A stretch of DNA of 46,543 nt from Streptomyces griseicoloratus (GTDB lineage Bacteria > Actinomycetota > Actinomycetes > Streptomycetales > Streptomycetaceae): NCBI RefSeq assembly GCF_014534645.1, contig NZ_JACVQF010000035.1:1-46543 (forward strand). The letters are read 5' to 3'. The stretch's first letter is position 1. Every line of letters starts with the position of its first letter. The position numbers and the translations under genes were made by a program. This document shows, in pieces, positions 1 to 8,567 of this stretch. The notes under the pieces are model-generated. The model searched no databases and had not been told where the DNA came from. It worked only from the letters and a program-made list of their open reading frames with translations.

Positions 1-183
1 CCCCGTTCCCCGTCGTGGCCGGTGACGCAGGGGCACGGCGCACGGCGCGCCGGCCGCTGGGCCACCGAGCGCCGGGGCTCCGCGGGCCCGTACGGCGCGG
101 ACGAGCTGGTCGCGGCCCTGGGGCTGCGACCCGCCGTCCAGGGCCCGGACGGCGGCCACCCCGTTCCCCGACGTGGCCGGTGA
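1..183 (+). CDS. C-terminal end of an unidentified protein (partial)
   Basis: Frame 1 is open from the first base to a TGA at 181-183, giving about 60 residues. The second half, with the stretch YGADELVAALGLRP, has the amphipathic look of real protein, and third positions are GC-rich. The start lies outside the window. I do not recognise the family. The reading frame runs through the first copy of an imperfect direct repeat and ends inside the second, so the 3' end may have been altered by duplication. It could also be non-coding. Confidence 0.3.
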   Translation, partial: PRSPSWPVTQGHGARRAGRWATERRGSAGPYGADELVAALGLRPAVQGPDGGHPVPRRGR

Positions 184-211
184 CGCAGGGGCACGGCGCG
201 CCGGCCGCTGG
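1..211. repeat. Imperfect direct repeat pair (1-60 and 159-211)
   Basis: Bases 1-60 and 159-211 are nearly identical. Both begin CCCCGTTCCCCG and continue through GTGGCCGGTGACGCAGGGGC to CGGCCGCTGG. They differ by one substitution (T to A) and a 7-base insertion (CACGGCG) in the first copy. The copies lie 158 bases apart, so their frames differ. The pair looks like a local tandem duplication between an upstream gene and the small gene at 276. Confidence 0.75.
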
Positions 212-275
212 CCGGCGGGGCTCCGGCGTTTGCGGTTCGGGGCCTCGGGGACCCGGTCGGCAGGAGGTGATCACC

Positions 276-476
276 GTGCCCGAGCCCGGAAGCAAGAAGT
301 ACGACACCCGGCGGGCCAGGCTCCGCAAGGAGGCCGAGCGGTCCGGGACGTCCGACCAGGACGCCAACCGGGCGGCCAACGAGGAGCTTCAGGAAGGTGA
401 CGAATGGCGCAGCCGTGGTCCGCGGACCGAACGCGGCCGGGGACCCAAGGGCGAGCGCCCGGGGAGTTCCGGCTGA
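276..476 (+). CDS. Small, highly charged hypothetical protein (66 aa)
   Basis: The start is a GTG at 276 with an excellent AGGAGG ribosome site five bases upstream. The product is hydrophilic, rich in Arg, Lys, Glu and Gly, with no membrane segment and no cysteine. Its first half (PGSKKYDTRRARLRKEAERS) is probably helical, and the second half is Arg/Gly/Pro-rich and probably disordered. I do not recognise a family and assign no function. It converges on the large minus-strand sugar operon, which ends 58 bases further on. The frame stays open upstream into the duplicated segment, but the strong ribosome site favours this start. Confidence 0.6.
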   Translation: MPEPGSKKYDTRRARLRKEAERSGTSDQDANRAANEELQEGDEWRSRGPRTERGRGPKGERPGSSG

Positions 477-534
477 CCGGCCTCCCCCGTCGGCCCCGCG
501 TCCCCTCGGCGCGGGGCCGGTCCGTGCGGGCCGG

Positions 535-1431
535 TCACCCCGTGTAGGTGCGGGCGGTCGAGCGGCGCTGGGCCGGTTCCAGCAGACGCAGGCGGGCCTC
601 GACCTCCGCGGGCAGCACCCGGCGTTCGCGCAGGACCCACGGGAGGGCGGCCGTCGCCTCGGCGAAGGCGCGCAGGGACGCGGTGTCGCGCGGGACGGTG
701 CGGGCCAGGTGCAGGGTGCGGCGCAGCGCGACGCCGGCCGGGCGGCGCAGCCAGGTGAACCACAGCGTGTTGCGGATGCCCTGTGCCCGCCGGAGCGTGG
801 CGTCCCGCACGACGGACGGGTGGTGGTGGATCGTCAGCTCGTCGGCGTAGATCAGCCACCAGCCGTTCGCCGCCAGGTCCGCCGCGAGCAGTTCCTCCTC
901 GCCGCCGAGCCACAACCGGGGGTGGAAGCCGCCCGCGGCCCGGAAGGCGTCGGTGCGCAGCACGGTCGCGGCGGCCAGGAAGGATCCGAGCGCCGGTCCC
1001 GGCAGCCACTCCGGGCCGGGCACCGGTGAGTCGCGCAGCTCCTGGACGATGGGGTCCTCGGTGCCGTCCGGTTCGACGACGATGCGGGCGGTGACGGAGC
1101 CGACCGCGGGGTGGCGGTCGAGCAGGTCGGCGGCCCCGGCCAGCGATCCGGGCGCCCACCAGGAGTCGTCGTCGCAGAAGGCGACGTAGGGGGTGCGGAC
1201 CTGGCGGACCGCCAGATTGCGGCCGACGGCGCCGAGGTTGCGGCCGGGGCGCAGCAGCCGTACGCCGGGGTGGTGGCGGGCGACGGCGGAGGCCGTGCCG
1301 TCGGTGGAGGCGTTGTCGGTGACGATCACCTGGGGTTTCTCGGGGAGTTCGGCGAGGCGGTCGAGGGTGTGCAGGAGTTCCGCGCGCCGGTTGTGGGTGA
1401 TGACGACGACGGTCGTGCGCGTGTCGGTCAT
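535..1431 (-). CDS. Family 2 glycosyltransferase, last gene of the heptose operon
   Basis: The 298-residue protein opens with a GT-A fold nucleotide-binding start (TVVVITHNRRAELLHTLDRL), followed by VTDNASTDGT. The acidic metal/donor motif is FCDDDSWWAPG, and HHHP comes later. No membrane segment or signal peptide is seen, so it should be a cytosolic or peripheral inverting transferase. Donor and acceptor cannot be read from sequence. Its ATG overlaps the stop of the preceding gene (ATGA), so translation is probably coupled. It closely resembles the adjacent gene 1428-2354 in motif and length, suggesting a tandem duplication that later diverged. It is the most distal gene of the 11-gene chain. 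Confidence 0.85.
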   Translation of the reverse strand: MTDTRTTVVVITHNRRAELLHTLDRLAELPEKPQVIVTDNASTDGTASAVARHHPGVRLLRPGRNLGAVGRNLAVRQVRTPYVAFCDDDSWWAPGSLAGAADLLDRHPAVGSVTARIVVEPDGTEDPIVQELRDSPVPGPEWLPGPALGSFLAAATVLRTDAFRAAGGFHPRLWLGGEEELLAADLAANGWWLIYADELTIHHHPSVVRDATLRRAQGIRNTLWFTWLRRPAGVALRRTLHLARTVPRDTASLRAFAEATAALPWVLRERRVLPAEVEARLRLLEPAQRRSTARTYTG

Positions 1432-2354
1432 GCGGTCGCTCCGTCCAGGAGGCGGGCGGCACTCTCCAGGTACGGCGGCAGGGGTCTGCGGGCGTGCAGG
1501 GCGGCGGGCAGGCGGGTGAGGGCCTCGCGCAGGGCGCGGCGGGCGTGCGGGTCGGTGCGGGCCTCGGCGGCGAGGGCGCGGGTGCGGGCCAGCGCGTGCG
1601 GCAGGGAGCGGCGCAGCCAGGCGGTGAGGAGTTCGTTGCGGCGCACGACGGCCGGGCGGCCGGTCCGCGGGCCGGGGTCCGGGTGGTGGTGGGCGACCAC
1701 CTCGGGGCAGTGGGTGACGCCCCAGCCGCGGGCGGCCAGGTCGTAGGCGAGGAGGGTCTCCTCGGCGCCGAAGAACAGCAGGGGGTGGTAGCCGCCCGCG
1801 TCGAGGTACGCCTCGCGGCGGACGACGGCGGCGCAGCCGAGGAAGCCGAGCACCTGGGTGCCGGGCAGGTCGGTGGCCGGGCCGAGGGGTGAGCCGGCGA
1901 GGACGTCGTTGAGCGGGTCGGGGGCGTCGGCGGGGCCGACGAGGGTGCGCGCGGCGATCAGGCCGAGGCGGGGATGTTCGTCGAACAGGCGTGCGGCGGT
2001 GCTCAGGGCGCCGGGTGCCCACCAGGAGTCGTCGTCGCTGAACGCCACGTACGGGGTGTGCAGGGCGCGGACGCCGTGGGTGCGGGCGAGGGCGCCGCGG
2101 TTGAACGGCAGGGAGAGCACGCGGACCTTCGGGAAGTCGCGGGCGAGCATGGCGCGGGTGTCGTCGGTGGAGGCGTTGTCGGCGACGAGGACGTCGGGCC
2201 GTTCGGGGAGCGCGAGCAGGTGCCGCAGGGTGACGGCGAGGCTCGCGGCGCGGTTGCGGGTGGCGATGACGACGCCGACGGGGGCGGTCCTCGCGGGGGC
2301 GGCGTGGGCTCGTTCACGGGTGGTCGACGGACCGTGGGTGGTGCCGTGGTTCAT
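1428..2354 (-). CDS. Family 2 glycosyltransferase, paralogue of its neighbour
   Basis: The protein has 308 residues. After a short Thr/Pro-rich N-terminus it carries a GT2 start (PVGVVIATRNRAASLAVTL), VADNASTDDT and the acidic motif FSDDDSWWAPG, then HHHPDPG. The acidic motif and the order of blocks match the downstream gene at 535-1431, so the two look like tandem paralogues with probably related donors. The ATG overlaps the stop of the GT9 gene (ATGA), and its own stop overlaps the next ATG. Start choice: the ATG at 2354 fits the coupling, but an internal start near the GT2 block cannot be excluded. Substrates are unknown. Confidence 0.85.
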   Translation of the reverse strand: MNHGTTHGPSTTRERAHAAPARTAPVGVVIATRNRAASLAVTLRHLLALPERPDVLVADNASTDDTRAMLARDFPKVRVLSLPFNRGALARTHGVRALHTPYVAFSDDDSWWAPGALSTAARLFDEHPRLGLIAARTLVGPADAPDPLNDVLAGSPLGPATDLPGTQVLGFLGCAAVVRREAYLDAGGYHPLLFFGAEETLLAYDLAARGWGVTHCPEVVAHHHPDPGPRTGRPAVVRRNELLTAWLRRSLPHALARTRALAAEARTDPHARRALREALTRLPAALHARRPLPPYLESAARLLDGATA

Positions 2355-3436
2355 GGTGCCTCGCTAGGGCCTGTCCGGCGGATCAGGTCGCAGGGAAGGG
2401 CGGATGCCTCGCGTACGGGGGTGAGCGGGTCGCGGGTGGGCGGGCGGCCGGGGGTGAGCGGGCCGGGGGTGCCGAGTGCGTCCGGGGCGTCGAGTGCGTC
2501 GAGTGCGCCGAGCGCGTCCAGGACGTCGTCGGTGCCGATGCGCAGCAGCGCGGGGTCGGTCTCGTGGCCGTGCGGGTCGCCGTCCGGGCCCGGGTGCCAC
2601 AGGGCACGGTGGCGGGGGTGTGCGGGCGGGCCCCAGCGGCTGGGGGGCACGGGGCCGAAGAGGGTGACGGAGGGCGCCGCGTGGGCGACGGCGAGGTGGG
2701 CGATGCCGGTGTCGCCGCTGACGACGGCACGGGCGCCGGCGACGAGGGCGGAGAGCCGGTCGTAGGGCAGGCCGCCGCCGAACACGTCCGTGCCGGGCAG
2801 GCCGGCGAGCTCGGCGAGGCGGGCCACGAGGTCGTCCTCGCCCGCTCCTCCGGTGACCACGACCCGGTGGCCGCGGGCGCGCAGCGCCCCGGCGACGGCC
2901 GCGTACCGCTCGACGGGCCAGCAGCGCGAGGGGGCGCCCGCGCCGGGGTGGAGCACGACGGCGCCGGGGGCCGGGGAGGGTGCGGCGGGGCGCGGCAGCC
3001 GCAGGTCGGACGGGTCGGCGTCGATGCCGTACGCCCTCAGGAGCCGGCACCAGCGGTCGCGCTCGTGCTCCTCCGCGTACCAGGGCGGGCCGTCGATCTC
3101 CGGCGTCCCGGGGTGGGCGAACGCCAGTAGCCTGCGCGGGCGCAGGCGGCTCAGCAGGCGGTGGCTGGGCGGGCCGTTGCCGTGCAGGTCGACGGCGACG
3201 TCGGGGGGCGGGCCCGTCCAGTGGAGCCTGCGCGGCACGCTCCGGCCGGGTCCGGCGGCGGGCAGCAGCCGGTCCACGGCACCGCTGGCCGCGGCGACCG
3301 GCGCGAGCTCCGCGGGCGCGGCCAGCACCAGCTCGTGGTCCGGGTGGGCGCGGCGCAGGGCCCGCAGGGCGGGCACGCCCGCCAGGAGGTCACCGAGGCC
3401 GAGGGCACGCAGCACGAGGACGCGGCCGCGGGTCAT
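2351..3436 (-). CDS. Family 9 glycosyltransferase (heptosyltransferase-like)
   Basis: This 361-residue GT-B protein begins RVLVLRALGLGDLLAGVPAL, the usual opening of ADP-heptose:LPS heptosyltransferases. The C-terminal half has VVLHPGAGAPSRCWP, the glycine-rich VVVTGGAGEDDL, and VVSGDTGIAHLA followed by LFGPVPPSRWGP, which together form the GT9 donor site. With HldE, GmhA and GmhB in the same operon, a nucleotide-activated heptose is the most economical donor (inference). The last 50 residues are a low-complexity Leu/Asp/Ala/Pro tail absent from typical family members. Both ends overlap neighbours through ATGA. Confidence 0.85.
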   Translation of the reverse strand: MTRGRVLVLRALGLGDLLAGVPALRALRRAHPDHELVLAAPAELAPVAAASGAVDRLLPAAGPGRSVPRRLHWTGPPPDVAVDLHGNGPPSHRLLSRLRPRRLLAFAHPGTPEIDGPPWYAEEHERDRWCRLLRAYGIDADPSDLRLPRPAAPSPAPGAVVLHPGAGAPSRCWPVERYAAVAGALRARGHRVVVTGGAGEDDLVARLAELAGLPGTDVFGGGLPYDRLSALVAGARAVVSGDTGIAHLAVAHAAPSVTLFGPVPPSRWGPPAHPRHRALWHPGPDGDPHGHETDPALLRIGTDDVLDALGALDALDAPDALGTPGPLTPGRPPTRDPLTPVREASALPCDLIRRTGPSEAP

Positions 3437-4809
3437 CGCGCTCCCTCCGCCGCCCGGGCCATCAGGGCCGTGGACGAGCGGCCGTCGAGGTACGGCAGCA
3501 GGACGGCCTGGCCGCCCCACTCCTGGAGCAGCGCGGCCTCCGGAAGGTCGGCGCCCGCGTAGTCGCCGCCCTTGACCCACACGTCGGGCCGCAGGTCGCC
3601 GAGGAGCCGTTCGGGCGTGTCCTCGTCGAAGACGGCGACGGCGTCTACGCAGGCGAGGGCGCGCAGTACGCGGATCCGGTCGGCGAGGGGGTTGACGGGG
3701 CGGCCCCCGCCCTTGCGGCGCCGTACCGAGGCGTCGGAGTTGACGCACACCACGAGGCAGTCGCCGAGCCGCCGCGCGGCCTGGAGGAGGCCGACGTGTC
3801 CGGCGTGCAGCAGGTCGAAGCAGCCGCCCGCGGCGACGACGGTGCCGTGCTGGGCGCGGACCCGGGCGGCGAGGGCGTGCGGGTCGTCGGTGTCGGGCGA
3901 GGGCGCCGCCGGGCGGGAGTCGGCGCGCGGCAGGGCGCCCGCTCCGCCCGCGGCGACGAACGCGGTCGCGGCGCCGACGGCGCCCTCGATGGCCTCCCCC
4001 ACCAGCGCCCCGTCGGCGAGCAGCCCGGCGGCGGTGGCGGCGAACCGGTCCCCGGCGCCGCAGGAGTCGCCGTGGTGGGAGGCGGGCGCCGGGACGAGCA
4101 GCGGGTGTTCGCCGTAGGACAGCAGGGCGCCGCGGGAGCCGAGGGTGACCGCGACGGCGGCGGCCCGCCAGTCGCGTACGAGGGTGGCGGCGCTGTGCGC
4201 GGCGGCGCGCAGGCCGCCGCCGGGCCGGCCGTCCTGCGGGGCGAAGCCGTGCGCCTCCTTCTCGGCGGGCGTCACGAGCCGGGTGCCCGGCACCGGCGGG
4301 CCGCCGCGCGGGTGCGGGTCCCAGACCAGCGGCGGGCGGGCGGCGAGGACGTCCCGCAGGGCGTCGGCGGCGCCGCGGCCGTAGTCGGAGACGAGGACGG
4401 CGCGGGCGGAGCGCAGTGCGGCACGGGCCTCGTCGGTGGCCTCGCGGGCCCGGCCGCCGCCGCGGTCGAGGCGGAGGACCGGGCGGTCCTGCGCCAGGAC
4501 GCGGGTCTTCTCGGGCAGCGCTCCGGTCAGCGGGAGCGGCACGAGCGTCAGCCAGGGTTCGAGCAGTTCGCGCAGGGCGTGACTGGCCGGGTCGTCGCCG
4601 GCGCCCGCGATCAGCGTGACCTCGCGGCCGTCGCGGGCCGCGAGGTAGGCGGCGAGCGCGGCACCGCCGGGCCGTACGCGTTCGGCGCACTCCGGCACGA
4701 CCGTGACGACCGGCACGGGCGCGTCCGGTGCGAGCCGGTCGGCGGAGCCGGTCAGATCGCGGTCCAGCAGGGCGTCGCCGACCACCACCAGCGGGGTCCT
4801 GTCAGCCAT
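3433..4809 (-). CDS. hldE: Bifunctional heptose-7-phosphate kinase / heptose-1-phosphate nucleotidyltransferase
   Basis: The 458-residue protein has the two domains of HldE (RfaE). Residues 1-300 are a PfkB-type sugar kinase with PGGAA near 48-52, and GAGD at 251-254 holds the catalytic aspartate. Residues 320-458 are a nucleotidyltransferase with GCFDLLHAGHVG (HAGH at 335-338), VNSDAS, RPVNPLADR and VKGGDY. Known role: phosphorylate D-glycero-D-manno-heptose-7-phosphate at C1, then, after GmhB, form ADP-heptose. Whether the nucleotide here is ADP or another is not visible. An in-frame GTG at 4821 overlaps the gmhA stop (GTGA). The ATG at 4809 sits 11 bases after GGAGG, and either could be used. 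Confidence 0.93.
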   Translation of the reverse strand: MADRTPLVVVGDALLDRDLTGSADRLAPDAPVPVVTVVPECAERVRPGGAALAAYLAARDGREVTLIAGAGDDPASHALRELLEPWLTLVPLPLTGALPEKTRVLAQDRPVLRLDRGGGRAREATDEARAALRSARAVLVSDYGRGAADALRDVLAARPPLVWDPHPRGGPPVPGTRLVTPAEKEAHGFAPQDGRPGGGLRAAAHSAATLVRDWRAAAVAVTLGSRGALLSYGEHPLLVPAPASHHGDSCGAGDRFAATAAGLLADGALVGEAIEGAVGAATAFVAAGGAGALPRADSRPAAPSPDTDDPHALAARVRAQHGTVVAAGGCFDLLHAGHVGLLQAARRLGDCLVVCVNSDASVRRRKGGGRPVNPLADRIRVLRALACVDAVAVFDEDTPERLLGDLRPDVWVKGGDYAGADLPEAALLQEWGGQAVLLPYLDGRSSTALMARAAEGAR

Positions 4810-4817
4810 GCGTCGCG

Positions 4818-5420
4818 TCACCTCCGCGTCCCCTCCCCCCGTCCGCCCTGTTCCAGCGCGGCGTCGAAGGCCGCGCACACCATGTGCACCGCGACCAGGT
4901 GGATCTCCTGGACGGTGGCCGTGGTGGGCGCGTCGACGCACAGGGACTCGTCGCTGCCCGCCATGAGGGGGTTGGGGGCCGGACCGGTCAGCGCCCACAC
5001 CCGCATCCCGGCCGCGCGGCCCGCGTCGGCGGCGGAGAGCAGGTTGGCGCTGGCGCCGCTGGTGGACAGCAGCATCAGCACGTCGCCGGGGCGGCCGTGC
5101 GCGCGGACCTGGCGGGCGAACACCTCGTCGACGCCGTAGTCGTTGGCGATCGCGGTGGTGCTGGAGGTGTCGGCGTGCAGGGCGATCGCGGAGAACGGCG
5201 GCCGGTCGTCCCGGTAGCGGCCGACGAGTTCGGCGGTCAGGTGCTGGGCCTGGGCGGCGCTGCCGCCGTTGCCCGCGGCCAGCAGCCGGCCGCCGCCGGT
5301 CAGGACGGCGGCGAGCCGGTCGCCCCAGTGCTGGGTGATGTGCGCGGAGGCGCGGAAGGCGCCCAGCGCGCTGAGGAGTTCGTCGCAGTGCCCGACGACG
5401 GGCGGGTGCACGGTCATCAC
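4818..5420 (-). CDS. gmhA: Sedoheptulose-7-phosphate isomerase
   Basis: This SIS-domain protein of about 200 residues has the GmhA signature AAGNGGSAAQAQHLTAELVG, then RPPFSAIAL, IANDYGVDEVF, and LLSTSGASANLL with the phosphate-binding STSG. It should convert sedoheptulose-7-phosphate to D-glycero-D-manno-heptose-7-phosphate, the substrate of HldE next door. Length is normal for the family. Two adjacent starts exist: a GTG at 5420, which overlaps the stop of the GT4 gene as GTGA, and an ATG at 5417. It is translationally linked to the genes on both sides. Confidence 0.93.
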   Translation of the reverse strand: MMTVHPPVVGHCDELLSALGAFRASAHITQHWGDRLAAVLTGGGRLLAAGNGGSAAQAQHLTAELVGRYRDDRPPFSAIALHADTSSTTAIANDYGVDEVFARQVRAHGRPGDVLMLLSTSGASANLLSAADAGRAAGMRVWALTGPAPNPLMAGSDESLCVDAPTTATVQEIHLVAVHMVCAAFDAALEQGGRGEGTRR

Positions 5421-6634
5421 GCCACCTCCTGCGCCAGCGCGTGGTCGGCGAGCGTCAGCCGGTAGACCTGCTCCGCGCCGTCGGCGACGCGCCGCCAGGT
5501 GTAGTGCTTGAGGACCCGTTCACGGCCGTTGTGGCCGTACTGGCGGCGCAGCCGCTCGTCGGCGAGCAGTTCGCGGGCGGCCTCCGCGATGGCCTCGGGG
5601 TCCTGCGGCGGCACGAGCCGGCCCGTGGTGCCGTCGGCCACGGAGTCGCGGTGGCCGCCGACGTCGGTGGCGAGGACGGGCACGCCGCACGCCATCGCCT
5701 CCAGGGGCACGATGCCGAACGGCTCGTAGACCGGGGTGCACAGCACCAGGTCCGCGCTGCGCAGCAGGCCGGGCATGTAGTGCGGGTCGGCCGCGCCGAG
5801 CAGCCGGACCCGGTCGGCGACGCCGAGGCGCCCGGCGAGCGCGGTCAGGCGCCGGGCCTCGGGGTCGGCGTCCAGGCCGTCGGCCGGGGGGCCGCCCACG
5901 ATGAGCAGTTCGGTGTCGGGGATCTTGGCCAGGGCGTGGACGGCCTGGTCGTAGCCCTTGCGGGGGACCAGCCGTCCGCAGGCGATGAGCCGGTGCCGTT
6001 GGCGTCGCGCGGGGGTGCGGCGGGTGTCGGCCTCGGGGTTGAAGTGCCGGGCGTCGACGCCGCAGGGCACCACGGAGACCTGCCGGGGAGGGACGCCCAT
6101 GTCGCCCAGTTCGACGACCTCGTCCGTGCAGGTGGCCAGGACCCGTTCACAGTCGCGGCCGATCTGCCGTTCGATGGCGACGCGCTCGTACGGGCTGGTG
6201 TCCCGCATGCCCTGGTGGCGCCGCTTGACGGTGCCCAGGGCGTGGAAGGTCTGCACCAGGGGGATGCCGTGCGGCTGCACGCCGATCCGGGAGGCCAGGC
6301 CGGACATCCAGAAGTGGGCGTGCACGACGTCGGGCCGGTCGCGGCCCCAGGCGCGCGCCAGATGGGCGCCGAAGGCCGGCATGTGCGGGAACAGCTCGTC
6401 CTTGGGGATGATCTCCGCGGGTCCGGCCGGCACGTGCTCGACGACCCCGCCGCCCGGCAGCGGTACCCGGTCGGGCAGGTCGAGCGAGTCGCGGCGGGTG
6501 TAGACCGTGACGGCGTGGCCGCGCCTGGCCAGCTCCTCGGTGAGTCGGGCCACGTAGACGTTCTGTCCACCGGCGTCGACGCCGCCGAGCGCGGCGAGAG
6601 GGCTCGCGTGCTCGGACACCATGGCGATCCTCAT
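5417..6634 (-). CDS. Family 4 glycosyltransferase
   Basis: The 405-residue GT-B retaining transferase opens MRIAMVSEHASPLAALGG and then DAGGQNVYVARL, as in the MshA / sucrose-phosphate-synthase-like branch. VVHAHFWMSG follows, then the donor loop ACGRLVPRKGYD. The EX7E motif is EPFGIVPLEAMACGVPV. No signal peptide is seen. It would transfer a sugar from a nucleotide donor with retention, but the donor is not determinable. It overlaps both neighbours by ATGA or GTGA, placing it firmly in the heptose operon. Confidence 0.88.
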   Translation of the reverse strand: MRIAMVSEHASPLAALGGVDAGGQNVYVARLTEELARRGHAVTVYTRRDSLDLPDRVPLPGGGVVEHVPAGPAEIIPKDELFPHMPAFGAHLARAWGRDRPDVVHAHFWMSGLASRIGVQPHGIPLVQTFHALGTVKRRHQGMRDTSPYERVAIERQIGRDCERVLATCTDEVVELGDMGVPPRQVSVVPCGVDARHFNPEADTRRTPARRQRHRLIACGRLVPRKGYDQAVHALAKIPDTELLIVGGPPADGLDADPEARRLTALAGRLGVADRVRLLGAADPHYMPGLLRSADLVLCTPVYEPFGIVPLEAMACGVPVLATDVGGHRDSVADGTTGRLVPPQDPEAIAEAARELLADERLRRQYGHNGRERVLKHYTWRRVADGAEQVYRLTLADHALAQEVA

Positions 6635-7581
6635 CGGGTCACCTCCTTCAGCAGCCGCTCCCAGTCGTCCAGGAAGCGGGACAGCCCGTAACGGGACAGG
6701 GCCGCCGCACGGGCGCCGTCGCCGACCGTGCGCGCGTGCAGCGGATCGGCCATGAAGTCCCGTACGGCGTCGGTCAGGACGTCGATGCGGTTGGAGACCA
6801 CACCGGCGCCCGGGGGTACGGCCTCGGTCACCTCGGTGGTGGCGAGCGCGACCACGGGCATGCCCAGGTGCATGGCCTCCAGCAGGGACAGGCCGAGGGA
6901 GGTCCAGCGGACGGGGTGGACGTACACGCGCCGCCGGGCCAGCTGTGCGTGCAGCTCGCTCTGGACGACGTCCCGGGTGCGGCAGCGGTCGGGCGCGACG
7001 CCGAGGTGGGCGGCGAGTCCCCCGGTGCGCATGCCGAACACGTCGAGCGGGGCGGCCCGGGCGAACTCGGGCAGCAGGTCGGTGCCGGTCGTACGGCCGC
7101 GCCGGACGGGGTCGTTGACGACGACGGCGGCCCGGTCGAGCTCGCCGGTCCAGCGGTGGCCGGGGTCGACGATGCCGTGCTCGACGACGGTGGTGGGGGC
7201 GGAGCCGTTGTCCCACATCAGCCGGTTGAAGTGGGTGACGTGGACGAGGGTGACGCCCGGGATGCCGGCGGCCGGGTGGCGGGTGTGGGGGACGTCGCCG
7301 TCGGGGGCGTTGTGCTCCAGGTACACCAGGGGCGGGCGGCGGCCCAGCCACCGGTCGACCAGGGCGAGTTCGTGCGGGCGTTGCAGCACCACGAGGTCGA
7401 CGTGCTCGTCCCGCAGCCGCTCCGGCGGCACCTCGACGACGGAGTCCGGCCAGTCCCAGGTGCGGGCGCGGCCGAGGCCGTCGGGTCCGCGGTCGGGGGT
7501 GACGGGGACGAGGTAGGTGTGCGGGCCCTGCACGAAGGCCGTGGTCCACGACCCGTGCACGTGCCAGATGAGGATCCTCAT
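6631..7581 (-). CDS. GT4-like glycosyltransferase, divergent N-terminus
   Basis: The 316-residue protein begins MRILIWHVHGSWTTAFVQG and HTYLVPV. Its C-terminal half has TSLGLSLLEAMHLGMPVVAL, a GT4 donor-site block with the second glutamate of EX7E kept and the first replaced (the motif reads T-S-L-G-L before LEAM). The N-terminal acceptor half is not recognisable from memory. It is the kind of actinobacterial transferase often seen beside GT9 genes and carbamoyltransferases. Stop and start overlap neighbours by ATGA. Substrate unknown. Confidence 0.75.
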   Translation of the reverse strand: MRILIWHVHGSWTTAFVQGPHTYLVPVTPDRGPDGLGRARTWDWPDSVVEVPPERLRDEHVDLVVLQRPHELALVDRWLGRRPPLVYLEHNAPDGDVPHTRHPAAGIPGVTLVHVTHFNRLMWDNGSAPTTVVEHGIVDPGHRWTGELDRAAVVVNDPVRRGRTTGTDLLPEFARAAPLDVFGMRTGGLAAHLGVAPDRCRTRDVVQSELHAQLARRRVYVHPVRWTSLGLSLLEAMHLGMPVVALATTEVTEAVPPGAGVVSNRIDVLTDAVRDFMADPLHARTVGDGARAAALSRYGLSRFLDDWERLLKEVTR

Positions 7582-8567
7582 GCCTCCCCCAGGAGTTTCT
7601 CGACGGCCGTGACGACGTCGGTGGCGGTCACGGTGTTCAGACAGGGGTGGCCGGGGACGGGACAGTCCCGGGCCCGGCTGCCGGCGCAGGGCGCTTCCTG
7701 GTCGCCGAGCAGCACGTAGGGGACGCCGTACGGCCGCCAGCGCTCGGCGGGCACGACCGGGGCGAACAGGGACACGACCGGGGTGCCGACGGCGGCGGCG
7801 AGGTGGGCGGGGGCGGTGTTGCCGGTGACGACGGCTCCGGCGCCGGCGAGGACGCCGGCGAGTTGCGGTGCCTCGGTGCGGCCACCGAGGTCGGTGCCGT
7901 GGTCGCCCGCGACGTAGGCGGTCAGGTCGCGTTCGCCGGGGCCGCCGGTGACCAGCACCCGGTGCCCCGCGGCGGCCAGTTCGCGCACCGCTTCGGCGCT
8001 GCGCTCGGGGCTCCAGGCGCGGGCGGGGACGCTGGCGCCGGGGTGGAGCACGACGTAGGGCCCGGGGCCGGTGAGGGCGGTGGTGCCGGGCGGGGGCAGG
8101 ACGCGCAGCCGCCCGTCGTCGGGCCGGGGGAAACCCGCGGCCTCGGCGAGGTCGAGCGCGGCCTCCGTCTCGTGGGCGTGCGGGGCGCGCCGGTGGCGCA
8201 GGTCGAGCAGGGAGCCGGGGTAGTCCACGCTGTCCGCGGCGATGTACGGGACGCCGGCCAGCCGCAGTACCAGGGCAGTGGGCAGCGGGGACTGGTGGAA
8301 GGAGGTGAGGATCAGGGCGGCGTCGGCGTCGATGCGGTCGACGAGGCGGTCGATGTCCGCGCGGTCGACGCCGGGGGGCTGGAAACCGCCCCACGGCGCG
8401 TCCCACACGAGGATGTCGTCGACGCCGGGCAGCAGCCGGGCGGCGGGGGCGCCGCGCGGTCCGCACAGCAGGGTGACGTGGTCGGCGCGGGCGGCGACGG
8501 CCCGGACGGCGGGACCGGCGAGGAGGACGTCGCCGAAGCTGTCCAGACGCGTGACTAGGGCTTTCAT
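7578..8567 (-). CDS. Family 9 glycosyltransferase (heptosyltransferase-like)
   Basis: This 329-residue GT9 protein begins MKALVTRLDSFGDVLLAGPA. It carries YVVLHPGASVPARAWSP, HRVLVTGGPGERDLT, VVTGNTAPAHLAAAVGTPVV and FAPVVPAERW, so the heptosyltransferase-type donor site is complete. Cysteines cluster at its C-terminus (APCAGSRARDCPVPGHPCL). This pattern is also found in Gram-negative heptosyltransferases, where it precedes the last helix. It is the second GT9 in the operon, so two successive heptose transfers, or one heptose and one other sugar, are possible. ATGA overlaps on both sides. Confidence 0.87.
   Translation of the reverse strand: MKALVTRLDSFGDVLLAGPAVRAVAARADHVTLLCGPRGAPAARLLPGVDDILVWDAPWGGFQPPGVDRADIDRLVDRIDADAALILTSFHQSPLPTALVLRLAGVPYIAADSVDYPGSLLDLRHRRAPHAHETEAALDLAEAAGFPRPDDGRLRVLPPPGTTALTGPGPYVVLHPGASVPARAWSPERSAEAVRELAAAGHRVLVTGGPGERDLTAYVAGDHGTDLGGRTEAPQLAGVLAGAGAVVTGNTAPAHLAAAVGTPVVSLFAPVVPAERWRPYGVPYVLLGDQEAPCAGSRARDCPVPGHPCLNTVTATDVVTAVEKLLGEA

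Noticed and set aside
3433-4998. Longer N-terminal form of HldE reaching into gmhA
   Set aside because: Upstream residues do not resemble the kinase. The ATG at 4809 or GTG at 4821 give the normal domain start.
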